Of a DNA stretch of 64,000 nucleotides, positions 48,363-59,047 are shown piece by piece (within the stretch, counting starts at the first letter, position 1; the number at the start of each line of letters is the position of its first letter). Origin of the DNA: Euphrasia confusa (Eukaryota; Streptophyta; Magnoliopsida; Lamiales; Orobanchaceae). The notes under the pieces are model-generated. The model was not told the origin of the DNA. It ran no database searches and worked only from the letters and a program-made list of their open reading frames with translations. The DNA is taken from NCBI GenBank assembly GCA_954870475.1, contig OX940969.1:24632073-24696072 (forward strand), given 5' to 3'. Both the position numbers and the translations under genes were made by a program.

Positions 48363-48919
48363 AATAGAATATGATCTGATAATTGCATCATTTATATATA
48401 TCATATAGATTGCAATCATAAAATATTTTCTAAAAAAAGAGTCTGTGATTGATTTCAAGAATCTGTCCGAAAACGATTAAGATTTCTACAATAACTAAAT
48501 AAAACGTATAAATTAAATGGGAAATATCATTAATAAAATATAAAGGTTAAAATAGACAAATCAATTTTGAAAAGCCTACCTAAATTATGAATACAATTAA
48601 TATAAATACATTAATTTATATATATACAATAAATTGATTACCTTTTTTATTAGGAATGTAAACTATGTTACTTATATATAAATCATAAACTCATTCTAAT
48701 TTTTTCTTTAAATTACTCTTTTTTTTTTTAACTTTTAAACAATGAATCATTTTAAACTCCACAATGAAATCATCATTTATTGTAAAATATTCATCATATA
48801 TAATTAATAATTTCATTCAATTTTCCACGTCAATGTAAACCCAATGAATATTTATATTTTTATGGGTGAAGATTATAGTGTATACTATAGGGATACATAT
48901 ATATTAAGTCTCTACAATG

Positions 48920-49397
48920 GGTTACGAGATGTCAAACACCAGAGACAAACACGGGGCAAATCTCAAATTCCTTTGATGCTTTACGAAATGTAGGTGAGAT
49001 CGGGCCAGTAGAAGTTGGAGGAAAGGATTCATGGGGTACGACCGAGGGTAAAAAGACGAGGGTTACAGTGGGTTTGACCGAGTTTGGTCCCATAAATGCG
49101 GGGTTCGATCCTCAGGAATTTGATGAATTTGAAGATCCGAATGATCTAGGGGATTGTGAGATCGGTGATGGTACGATGGTGGTTTACGAGCTGGGTTCTA
49201 AAGCAGCCCTCCAAACTAGGGATCATGTGTAGCACACCGTTGGTACTTGGTAGATTACTGGATCCCCTTCAGGCACGGGCGCTGCAGAGAGTTCGGCGTA
49301 CAGCTTGGTAGAAGTTCATCTTGCTTTGGTTAATTGTTTAATTGGTTAGTTGTATTTTTTTTTAATTTTATATAAAATTGACTTTTACAAAAAAAAA
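48920..49397 (+). mobile_element. Truncated poly-A retroposon (LINE-like or retrocopy)
   Basis: A 478-bp insert ending in a 9-bp A-run and flanked by the identical 11 bp TCTCTACAATG (48909-48919 and 49398-49408): the mark of target-primed reverse transcription. The interior has a short open stretch (FGPINAGFDPQEFDEFED) that I do not recognise, and no reverse transcriptase motif. It may be a 5'-truncated LINE or a processed mRNA copy. Confidence 0.7.
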
Positions 49398-49418
49398 TCT
49401 CTACAATGAATATTTATA

Positions 49419-50445
49419 GGGTAAATTACAGTTTTCTACCGGAAGTTTACTACTTTTTACACATTCCTACATAACCGGAAAATCGTTGCATGTTACTACT
49501 TGAAATTTAACACATTTACAAAAACCTACCCGCAACCCGTAAAAATAAAATATTCGGAAGAATATTCCGGGAAGTGAATTCCACGCTCCATATTTGTGAG
49601 TGTGCATTATAATTGTACCAAGTGGGAGGGATATTAGTGTAATTTCATATTTTAGTAATTAATTAATTAAGCAAATAGGAAATTATGGACACATTCATCT
49701 TAAAAAATATTACAGTATTTGCAGAAAATTAAAACGTCAAAATAATTATCAAAAATAATAATTTACAGAAAAAAAAACACAAATGAATTGAATCTTCAAA
49801 CATAATCAGATGCACGAGAAAATAAAGACATCGCCATCTTAAGCGGCAACATCCACTGCACAAATCACCCTTCCCCTTTCCTCATGCCCGTCTTCTATTC
49901 TATCTCCTCATGAAATAAACAGACCCATATCTAAATAATCAATCGGAGGTGGAGACATCAGTTGGAGGTGGAAATCAGATCTAGAAAACGACCACGTCGC
50001 GTATGGCCGAAAGTCAGCCTCCCTTCGTCGATTGAGCACTCCCCATTCGAAGGTCGCTGCCCTCGCCTTCTCAACCGTCGTCGATCTCTCCTCACTCTCT
50101 CCTTGTTCGAATAAATAGATGCAAATTAAGACTCATCATTGAGTGTGATAATTCCATTTTTTTTTTTTGTTTTTCATTTATATATAAACGATGATGATGA
50201 TTTATTGTTTTTGATTATTTATATATTTTATTATTTAAATAATGTTGACCAGATTAAAGGTATATTGGTAATCAACTAAAAATATAAGTAGAAATTATTA
50301 TTTTAATCTCAAATCGGAATATTCATTGGAATATTCGATTTCGGCGAGTGGGGTAGGTTTGTGTAATTTTTTTAAACTTCATGTAGTAATCTGGTAGAAA
50401 AGTGTAAAAAGTAGTAAACCTCATGTAAGAAAATGTAATTTACCC
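49419..50445. mobile_element. Non-autonomous MULE (Mutator-like)
   Basis: Inverted ends GGGTAAATTACA / TGTAATTTACCC; similarity continues inward (TTTACTACTTTTTACAC and its complement) for about 45 bp or more. Both sides carry the identical 9 bp ATATTTATA (49410-49418 and 50446-50454), the MULE target size. 1027 bp, no transposase ORF. It begins 10 bp after the end of the retroposon's target duplication. Confidence 0.9.
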
Positions 50446-50693
50446 ATATTTATACTTTCATTGGTTAAAATTATAATGAAAACAAATGCATATATTAATT
50501 CTTTCTAATGGATATTTATAGTTTAATTGATGAAGATATATAAAATGTACGAAAAATTAACGCGCTGGACATAATCACTTGTTAATTTGGTACCACATGA
50601 ATTGAAATCTATCTCCATACAATCCGGCAGAGAAGCTGATAATAGTCATAATACCATTAAAAACACAATATCTTCGGAGCAAAATTATGAAAT

Positions 50694-51113
50694 TCAGATC
50701 CGAACTCTGACCCGTTTCTTGGATTTGGGTTTCGGATCCAAAAGATAATGGCGAAGGGATTTTAAACTGAACCCTCCGCCAAACCCCTGCCCATACCCGA
50801 CTCCAACGCCGGCGCCGCACCCGATTCCAATCCCAAACACCAACGACAGCTGGTTCCACCCGGAGACCCCGATACCGGCGGCTCCGACTACTCCCATCCC
50901 CAATCCGACGCCGCATCCCGCTCCGGCGCCTACCCCGGGACCCAGAACGACGTCGTCCGTCTTCCGACCGGTTTCTTGGAAGAACTCGGGAACCGGATAC
51001 AGCTTGTTTTCAGGCTTCCTTGGTCGGAGCTCGATTCCCTTCCACTTCCACAGGGAACTGTGATTGGATTCTGCATTGTGAAACCCGTTCAAGTGAATCG
51101 GATTATCTTTCAT
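50694..51113 (-). CDS. Small glycine-rich protein (possibly TGD5-like)
   Basis: 139 residues in one exon. The N-terminal 70 residues are ordinary (KWKGIELRPRKPENKLYPV). Then come two Gly/Val/Ala repeats (GPGVGAGAGCGVGLGMGVVG and GIGIGCGAGVGVGYGQGFGG) of the kind that form GxxxG-packed membrane hairpins, and a basic tail (KPKSKKRVRVRI). Plants have such short proteins; TGD5, in the chloroplast lipid-transfer pathway, is the one it brings to mind, but I could not confirm that from sequence alone. The start is the first ATG after a short AT-rich leader. Confidence 0.65.
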   Translation of the reverse strand: MKDNPIHLNGFHNAESNHSSLWKWKGIELRPRKPENKLYPVPEFFQETGRKTDDVVLGPGVGAGAGCGVGLGMGVVGAAGIGVSGWNQLSLVFGIGIGCGAGVGVGYGQGFGGGFSLKSLRHYLLDPKPKSKKRVRVRI

Positions 51114-51813
51114 TTTTCACACAACTCTTTCGGATAAGATTTTGGGCTCCCATTCAGCATATCAACGATTCAACACCGATGAATGCGTTGTTTGGGCCGG
51201 ATCAAGTTACAGGAAAAATGGCGTTGGGCCTACTGGATTTTTGGGCCTACTGTAGTGCGGCCCGAATTTTATGAAAAATCAACTCATTCTGGTTCTCTAT
51301 TTTTAATTGAAATTTGCAATTTATTCGAAACATCACAATCTTTTGTGTAGCACCTATTTTTATTTAATTAAGTCAATGTGACACAATTCATAACAAACTA
51401 AATGTCTTTCGTGATACTAACACATCTAGAATGAATATGTCACGAAGTAAACCATTAGAGTATATTGTCACTTAGGTTTAAGTGCCAAAATTTTGCAAAA
51501 TAAAATTAAAAATCTAAAATGTTGATGATTTTTTTAGAAGATTAATGTAAATATAGAATATATTTTTGCAATACTAATATAACAATAGGCACAAACACAC
51601 CGTCACGTTTCAAAAAGAATCGACAAAACAATTAGCAGCTCTAATTTGACTTTCAACCCTCAATAGAAAAAATCAAAGTTAACTTTCTTACTAGTATTAT
51701 GTTTTTAGTATAGCGTTGAAAACCGGCTTTATTGACTCGGGTAATATTAAACCCTTATAAATATCACCTAGAAAAAAGATCATTTTATTTTCTATTCAAC
51801 ACAATTTCGAGCA
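51114..51813. other. Intergenic promoter region
   Basis: Divergent promoter zone between the minus-strand glycine-rich gene and the plus-strand orphan. A TATA box (CTTATAAATA, 51754-51763) lies 51-60 bp before the ATG at 51814. Confidence 0.55.
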
Positions 51814-52206
51814 ATGGAAATGATGTCACTAGCTGGAGTTTTGAGAAGGCAGTGGAGGATGAGGAGAAGATCAGGGTACAACAGATTGTCATCGCCGGCA
51901 AACCGTAGAAACGTTAAAGTGGTTAGGTTTGGACAACGACACTCCTCGAGCCGTTCGTGGCGGCTCAAGCTCGCACCGAAGCTGCGGCTAGTTCGACTGG
52001 CTTCGCCGTTGAGACTGTTGCGCCGGCTAAAGGACGGCTACGTGAACATGATGCTCGGGTTAGTCGGCTCGTCTAACAAACGCACTCCGAAAGGTGGAGG
52101 TGCCTCCATGGGTTATTCGAGAAGTGAGTTTGAAAACAGGCTGATTTACGAGATCTATAAGTCGATGGTGGATTCTTTTGAACTTGGTTACACAATACGC
52201 TCATGA
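51814..52206 (+). CDS. Small basic orphan protein
   Basis: 130 residues, single exon, very rich in Arg/Lys at the start (VLRRQWRMRRRSGYNRL), followed by LRLVRLASPLRLLRRLKDGY and a better conserved-looking C-terminus (FENRLIYEIYKSMVDSFEL). No signal peptide or membrane helix. The C-terminal helix resembles tails I recall in short uncharacterised plant proteins, but I do not know a function. Well-placed TATA and ATG and a strong coding composition against the AT-rich flank support a real gene. Confidence 0.68.
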   Translation: MEMMSLAGVLRRQWRMRRRSGYNRLSSPANRRNVKVVRFGQRHSSSRSWRLKLAPKLRLVRLASPLRLLRRLKDGYVNMMLGLVGSSNKRTPKGGGASMGYSRSEFENRLIYEIYKSMVDSFELGYTIRS

Positions 52207-52632
52207 TTTTCACAATGCTTTCATAATGAGTGTGTAGTGTATGTACCCTTCTATTATTCTAATACAAGGGTTTGTAACATAGTTTTGAATAACAAATTGT
52301 ATGACAATTGTTGGGATAATCTTGTCTCTAGCGTCTTGTATTTTGATCTTAAAGATAAAATCAATTTTTTTTTTCAAATAATTTTTTGTTACTTAAAAGT
52401 TGTTCGTTTTTCGTCAAACCTGCACAATAGCATATAAAGGTTATGGGTGAGATCACAACAAGCCGTGTTTCCCAAACTTATATTTGCGTGACTCAAATCT
52501 CAATATTGCTCTGAGACTTCCAATGAATAATTAAGTTCTCAATTTACAACACTCCCTCGTTAGAAGAAAGCAAATGCAAATTCAAACCGAGATCGAACTC
52601 TCGACAGTACTATTTAGAAACTCTCTACTTAA
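52207..52632. other. 3' flank of orphan gene, no gene seen
   Basis: AT-rich, presumably 3' UTR and spacer. Confidence 0.35.
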
Positions 52633-53269
52633 GGGGATGTATTCAATTAAAAGTCTATAGGATTTTAATAGACTTTTAAAGTCCAAGTGTATTCAATCCG
52701 GATTTTTAAAAGTCCATTAAAATCCGAAGGTATTCAATAAGGATTTTAAAAAGTCTTAAAAAATCCGTAGCTATTCAAAAGTCTATGGATTATAACGAAT
52801 TTTAAAAATTTATGGATTTTGATGGATTTCTTTACAAAATATAACTTAAATTTGACTTTTTGAAATCTCTCATAGAGATTTCAATGGACTTCTTTACAAT
52901 ACGAAAACTCAAATACGAAAAAATAAAATAAAACAATTGTTAATTAGTTACACTAATCACTCTATTAACATTTTTATTTGAGAAAATTTATCTTATTATA
53001 TTTTCGTTAAAAATAATTATTTATACATGATATTAATAATAAATTATTTTGTGATAAAAAAATTATAATAATTAGAATAATAATTTTTTTTTTGTTTTTT
53101 TTTTAATTGATTTTTTTTATATAAAAGTAGTTAATATAAATTTACAATTCTTTAAAATCTATGAAAATCAATATAAAATTAATAATAAAATCAGTCAATT
53201 TTTCCATAAAATCTATAAATTTTAAAAATTAAAAAAAAATCTATAAAATCCTAATCGAATATACTCTCC
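52633..53269. mobile_element. PIF/Harbinger (Tourist-like) MITE
   Basis: Left end GGGGATGTATTCAATT, right end (reverse complement) GGAGAGTATATTCGATT; flanks TAA on both sides (52630-52632 and 53270-53272), the Harbinger target size. About 637 bp, filled with AAATCC/GGATTTT inverted motifs, no ORF. Related AAAGTCC/AAATCC motifs recur near 53560-53640, perhaps a second worn copy. Confidence 0.7.
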
Positions 53270-53272
53270 TAA

Positions 53273-54263
53273 TTCATGGAGATTGAAAAGCTTGTATTGC
53301 TAATGCTACGTGGAAAATAAGGCTCGCATTACAATAATATAAATAAAGATGAAATAATAATGATAAATAATAATATTTATTTATTTTTGAACAAATGGAT
53401 ATTTTGATAAATAATAATATTTATTTATTTTTAAACAATTTGAATTTTTTTAAATAATTAAGATTTTTTTATATATAAAAATTTATAAAAATTCAAGTAT
53501 AGTAATTAAAAAAATTATATTACAATCATGTGAAGTTTATGAAAATCCACCAAAATCAACAAGAAAAAGTCAGCCAAACTCTACGTAAGATTTAGAAAAT
53601 CTATAAGATTTTTAAAAGTCCAAAAAAATCCATCAAAATGCAAAATGAAGACTTTTTTTCTTCTTCTTGTGATATTTATCTTATTGTCTTATGATATTAA
53701 TGCAAAATGATCTTATAAAGATAGTTAATGATAAAAATATGATCCATTTGATTAATCTTTTGAATTTAAATAAATATCAAGATTTATTATAATAACAAAT
53801 TAATATATATATAAATTCTCCAACAACAATTTGTGTAATATTTGTATTTATGTAAATTAAAAAAAAAATGTTATGTTTTTTTTTTGATTTTTTGACAAAA
53901 AAAGTAAGTAAAAAAAAATATTTTTAAGTTTTAAAATATTGTAATAATTCAGTGCCTTGAAATGTCGGTCTATCGAGTATCGAGCAACCACTCGGTCTCC
54001 CGCGGTTTTTTTTTTTTTTTTTTTGTTTTGGTAAATATTGAAAAAATAGAAAAAAACAACTACTCTAATTTAATCATGTGGAACTGTCGAGACGCGAGGC
54101 GGGCGTTCAAATTAGACCTATCTATCACCTATACTCCGCCGTCTCCCTTGCAAACCCTTAATCCACACACTATATATTGAGTAGAGAAGATCCTCCGAAA
54201 AACATCACCTTTCTCATTCTCTCTGTGAAATATATCATCTGTAATTAGATTTTCAAATAAGGC
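53273..54263. other. AT-rich spacer and likely snoRNA promoter
   Basis: No protein gene. At the end a TATATATT (54171-54178) and a telo-like AAACCCTTAA (54153-54162) lie about 90-110 bp upstream of the first U14 gene; plant snoRNA promoters often have telo-type boxes. Confidence 0.45.
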
Positions 54264-54403
54264 TGAGTGGCGGCGATGATGATAATCAGTAAAGGCTCGT
54301 TTCTCATGGAACATTCGCAGTGGCCGCCTAAGAGCTTTCGCCTTCGCCAGGCTTGAGAGCTCGATGCTGCACTATCCTTCCTTGGATGTCTGAGCTCCAC
54401 TCA
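54264..54403 (+). ncRNA. U14: U14 C/D-box snoRNA, copy 1
   Basis: C box ATGATGA (54276-54282), D box CTGA (54390-54393), closed by a 7-bp terminal stem TGAGTGG/CCACTCA. It has the two U14 hallmarks: ACATTCGCAGTGGCCGCC (18S-binding domain A) and CCTTCCTTGGATGTCTGAG (domain B directly before the D box). U14 is needed for early 18S rRNA processing and guides one 2'-O-methylation in 18S. About 140 nt, a bit longer than animal U14, as in plants. Confidence 0.9.
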
Positions 54404-54526
54404 ACTCGCTCTTTTCTCCTTTTTAATTTCGATTTATGTTATTTAGGTATGACGAAAGAAATCGATCGGATTCCCAATAATAAAATCCATGATATTACCT
54501 AATTCTTTTTTATTTTATTTTGGGAG

Positions 54527-54580
54527 ATGGAAGTGATGAACTTTTCCCCAGATGAATCGACGTTGAAATTACTGAGCGCT
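54527..54580 (+). ncRNA. Candidate short C/D-box RNA, copy 1
   Basis: AGTGATGA (C-like) at 54532-54539 and CTGA (D) at 54572-54575, with CCCAGATGA and TGAAATTA between them. The whole block is repeated with changes at 54971-55020. The box-to-box distance is too short for a typical C/D snoRNA, so this is tentative. Confidence 0.3.
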
Positions 54581-54667
54581 ATTTAGATTTTCTCCCTGGA
54601 AGAGAAAATCCATTGCCAGATTTTCTGATCCATTTGAATATCCCCTTTTAATTATTTCATTAACGGA

Positions 54668-54800
54668 CACGGCTGTGATGATAATCTAAAAGGCTCGTTT
54701 CTCATGAAACATTCGCAGTGGCCGCCTAAGATCTTTCGCCTTCGCCAGGCTTGAGAGTTCGATGCTGTTCTATCCTTCCTTGGATGTCTGAGCCTTCGTT
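54668..54800 (+). ncRNA. U14: U14 C/D-box snoRNA, copy 2
   Basis: Second U14, 400 bp downstream: C box GTGATGA (54675-54681), ACATTCGCAGTGGCCGCC, CCTTCCTTGGATGTCTGAG, D box CTGA (54788-54791). It differs from copy 1 at a few positions and has a shorter terminal stem (GGCT/AGCC). Tandem U14 genes are usual in plant snoRNA clusters. Confidence 0.9.
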
Positions 54801-54827
54801 GTTATCGTAATCTGATTTTGTTTTCTT

Positions 54828-54920
54828 TTGCCGGTGATGTAGATTATATTTGCTACTCTTGACGGAAATTGAAATACATTTCTGCTTGATGATTCTTATC
54901 CACCAAGATCTCTGAGGCTG
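54828..54920 (+). ncRNA. C/D-box guide snoRNA against 25S rRNA
   Basis: C box GTGATGT (54834-54840), C'-like TGATGAT, D box CTGA (54912-54915), weak GCC/GGC end stem. The 12 nt directly before the D box, CCACCAAGATCT, are complementary to the universally conserved 25S/28S motif AGATCTTGGTGG. By the D+5 rule the C of AGATC would be methylated. It lies between U14 copy 2 and another candidate, as expected for a polycistronic cluster. Confidence 0.65.
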
Positions 54921-54970
54921 TGTAATCTTTGTTATTTAATTCGTAATGTGTAGTGGATGGATGGAGGAGG

Positions 54971-55020
54971 TGGAAAGCGATGAATTTTTTTCCCAGATGA
55001 TTCTGAAATTACTGAGTTCT
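54971..55020 (+). ncRNA. Candidate short C/D-box RNA, copy 2
   Basis: AGCGATGA (54976-54983) and CTGA (55012-55015), sharing CCCAGATGA and TGAAATTACTGAG with the copy at 54527-54580. Tentative for the same reasons. Confidence 0.28.
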
Positions 55021-55024
55021 CAAA

Positions 55025-55976
55025 TTATTCTTTTTTATTTTGTGTTTGATGTGATTTGAATTCTATTTCATCTCAGGTGATATGTTTACTTCAAATTAAA
55101 ATCAAATTGATTAATTTACTATTTGAGCTCAAAATTGACAATTGTGTTTGATAGTTAGATAATTGAATATTTCTCTTTGAAATATTCAAAGAGATCATGG
55201 GATCCCTAATAGATAGAAGGATAAGTAATTTGTCTCAATTCACATATAATTCTATCATGGCTGTTTGAAACTCATAGACACTGCTTTTATTGATTCGAGC
55301 AAGGAGACTTGCTTTTGTTCATTCTACTCATTCGAATTGAAGGTTGCTAGATAATTAGTCATTCGAATTGAAGGGTGATAAATAGTTAGTAGTTTCACCT
55401 CTTTTTATTTTTTTTAAGTTCTACATATGAAGATGATCTTGTCTGTTGGAAAATGTATAGAAATTCTGAACTTTATCATTAATTATTTTATGAGAATTGT
55501 TTTTGCATAAACCTCAAATCTCAACAGTACAGTCAGTATTGAGCTCATAATTCATCCCTGGTCGTAGTAGATCTTGTACCTGCTGTTTGGGTTGCTTGAA
55601 GAAAGGGTGACGTGTAGGTTGATGGTTAGGAGGACGAAGTGGGATCTTTGCGAAGAAGAGGCTCGAGTCCAAGATTGGTGTGGTGCTCCGGACAGTCCTT
55701 GGTCATGTAAGAAATTTTGATTCTTCAAATTATACATGTATTTGTTTATTATAAGAAAATGATTTTTACACATCAAATAAACTTATGTAACAATTATTTA
55801 ACACTTAATCTAACACCAACAAACTTCCTTTATAAATTAAAGTTAAATATTTCTTTCATATATTTTTAAGCTCTCAAACAAATCGAGAAGTATATCTAAC
55901 TTCTTTTATTTTACAAGACAGCAATGTTGCCATTACAAACCTTGAGAAATGATTTGTTTTAACAAATGGCACTTTA
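55025..55976. other. Spacer, no gene recognised
   Basis: AT-rich, with a short GC-richer stretch (55600-55710) that gives only a small antisense frame. A CATTCGAATTGAAGG motif is repeated at 55330-55375. Confidence 0.35.
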
Positions 55977-56790
55977 TTAACTATTCAAGAATATATAAGA
56001 TGACCAGGACGATCTTTGAGGCACAGTATTAACTCTTCAAGAAAAATATAAGATGACGATCTTTGAGGCACAGTATTAACTCTTCAAGAAAAATATAAGA
56101 TGACCAGTACGTTCTTTGAAGTAGCTGTGGCTGTGGGGGCTTGGCTCCTGTTAGAAAATAAAAAAGGCTGTCGAGAATGGTAACTTAAAAAGTATTCGAA
56201 TCCGGAAGAGAATAACCTTTCAACTTGACACCTTAAAAAGTATTCGAATCCGGAAGAGAATAACCTTTCAACTTGTCACCTAAAGAATGATATGGAATTC
56301 ATAAGGCACAAGAACTTAACTTGAAACCTAAAGAATGATACGGAATTCATAAGGCACAACACAGAGACAATTGATATTCAAATTTAGGTTCCCTAAACAA
56401 AAGTTATCGAGTAAAAGCAGATTATATATATATGGTTGCACTTTTGTTTTCTTCTAATAGTCGTCAAGCTACTGAAGTTCAAGCATCAGCCATCAAAACT
56501 GTAAGCATGAGAATCGAACAAGCCTGATTCTTTGAACACCAAGTACAAGTGTTTGAATCGAACAATCCCAATGGTGTGTCACTAAAGCTCAAGCATCACT
56601 ACTGATCAAAACCTTAATCATAAGAAACGAACAAACTCAACTCTTAGAACAGAATGTGTTACTGGAAGCTCAAGCATCATTGATCAAAATTATAAACATG
56701 AGAGTCAAACACACACGATTCTTAGAACAGCATATACAATGGGGGTGTTACTGAAGATCGAGCATCACCTACACCGTAGTAAACATCATA
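55977..56790. repeat. Series of small tandem duplications
   Basis: Three neighbouring sets: a roughly 50-bp unit (TTGAGGCACAGTATTAACTC) in about three copies at 55977-56115; two pairs at 56180-56366 (AAAGTATTCGAATCCGGAAG and CTAAAGAATGATAxGGAATT); and about four degenerate 80-100-bp units at 56465-56790 marked by AGCTCAAGCATCA and GATTCTTxGAACA. Confidence 0.8.
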
Positions 56791-57106
56791 ATCGATCAAA
56801 CCCAGTTTTTTTTTTTCAAACCCGATTCTTTGAACAACAAATTACTAAAAAGAAATATTCAACCGATTGATACCACCTCACAATATACTCACAATATATT
56901 CCATAAACAAATCAAATTAGGGCAAAACCTCGAACATCGTAAAAATGTAAGTAAAATATTATTGTAAAGTGAAATAATAAAGTTTTTATTTCATTTTTAG
57001 GGATGTTCATAATTAGTTGACATATTCATAAAAGAAAATGTGCATAAAAAGTTGGGACTTTAGGTATGACTAATTATCTATTATACAAAGATAGTATTCT
57101 CTCTTA

Positions 57107-57660
57107 GCGGTGGACATTTGGTCTCAAAATCCCGCTCGTCCCGATCCCGTGGTTAAATGGGACGGAACGAGACGTGATTGAAATATAAAAAATGATAATC
57201 CCGTACCGTTATGATCTCGTATTAAAATAACGAGAGTGAAGCGGGATTAAATAAATCTCGTAATATTTTGTCTCGTCCCGTTATATATTTTAAAAAAAAT
57301 TAAATTATTTATAATATATTAATATATTTAATTTAATATAATTTATAAAAAAAAAACTTTTTAATTCTATATTTTAAACAAAATCAAACAAATATATAAT
57401 TTTATAAATATTTTATAATAAAAAATTAAATGAATTATATAAAAAATATTATTAAAAATATATAATGTTTTTTTATTAAAATTAATCAAATAAATGGGAT
57501 CTCGTTTCAATCCCAATCTCGTCCACTTTCATATGAAATCCGAGTTCACAAGATCAATTTTTAAAAAGTGTGATCTCGTCCCATCCCGTCCCGTTAATTT
57601 TTTTTAGACGAGATCGAGATCACCTAAATCATGTGTCATCCCGGCCCATGCTCACCCCTC
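57107..57660. mobile_element. Worn hAT-like MITE
   Basis: The ends contain inverted-type blocks of TCTCGTCCCG / CGGGACGAGA motifs around an AT-rich centre. The right end (CATGCTCACCCCTC) resembles hAT termini and the left (AGCGGTGGACAT) is a diverged partner. No target duplication could be matched. Confidence 0.42.
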
Positions 57661-59047
57661 CCCTCTTTCTCTTTAGAGGGAATTAAACGGTTTCAAAAGA
57701 AACTAAACACTCAATAAAAAAAATGTTCCAAGTATTATTTTTCACTATAAACTTGTACTCCCTCCAATTTACTAAAGATTAAATTATTTTTTAAGTAGAT
57801 TAAGAAAAATATTATTTTTTTACTTTTTAACCAAAAATTAAAGGATTTAATGTATTTTAAAATTGAAAATCAAAGTTTTTGTGAGTAAAATTTAAAAATT
57901 AATTGATTAAATTAAGAGTAAATTGTATTTTAAAATGAAATAGTAATTTTTTTTTTGTGTATGAACTGATAGGAGATAATTAAAAATGAAAGTATTGCAA
58001 CTGAAATGAAAGAAAATAAAAGTTTAATATCAATAAAAGTCAACTAAAATTGAATCAATGTGAATTTCATCGTCACACAATTTTATCAATACTTGATAGT
58101 GGGGTTTTATAAAGTGTAATATCTTAAAATGGCCCAAGCAGTGGACTTGAAAAACTAAAATCTAAAATTTACTACCCAAACTAACACCGTTATTTCGAAG
58201 TTGGTTTATATATATTGTCTTTGTTGAATTAGTTAGAGTTGTGGCATTGAAGCAACTCCTCGATCTAATGTGATGATTAGAGGGGACTAATATACCTCCT
58301 ATAGCATTTTATTTTATTTTATTTTTCTTTAAATTTCAATAACAATCATTATATCGAACTAAAAACCCCTTTTGCTGGTGGCCAAGTCCTTCACCTTCCC
58401 ATACGTGCATGCCACGTTAATTCAGTAATTCACCCTTCAACTATCAGTTTCTTAATTATATTAATAATCAATAAAAAAAAATTAACCGTTCTATATCAAT
58501 GATTATATTTTACATTCTTGTTATTGTTAGACTAATAAAAAAAATACTTTTTTTTTATTAAAATAAGTATATATGATAGTATTTTTAATTTTCATATTAA
58601 AATATAAGATGATTGGTCAAAGACTGAAATATACATTTTTTTTAATTTTTACTTTAATATAATTCGAGAATATAGTTATTTATGTAGTTATCGATGAAAA
58701 GAGATTTTCCGTGTTATCCTCAACTTATAAGTCGTAAGTCGTAACTGTAGTGTATTCAATATTCATTTACGCCTATTTATACAGTATTAGGAGTACATAA
58801 TTATGTACTCCACCTAATTCCCCGCCAAAAAAACAAACAAAAAAAAAATCTCGAAACCAACAATACTGTTCGCCCAACCGCCGTACGATCAACCTTGTGC
58901 TTTTAAATCCCCCGGTTGCGATCCTTGCAAGATCACAACATATAGTACTCTGTACACCCGCCCACACCGGATACATTTCTCCCGCCCCCTTTTATCTCAC
59001 TGCCGTTTCACGTGGTTTCTTCATTCGCAGAAATTCTCCTATCGACG
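57661..59047. other. AT-rich spacer, MITE remnant and promoter
   Basis: A Stowaway-like left end (TACTCCCTCCAATTTACT) at 57757 without a clear partner. TTTATAC near 58775 may be the TATA box of the CCCH gene. Confidence 0.4.

Noticed and set aside
57107..57660. Intact hAT element
   Set aside because: Termini are similar to hAT ends, but no matching 8-bp flanks found; kept only as a worn MITE.
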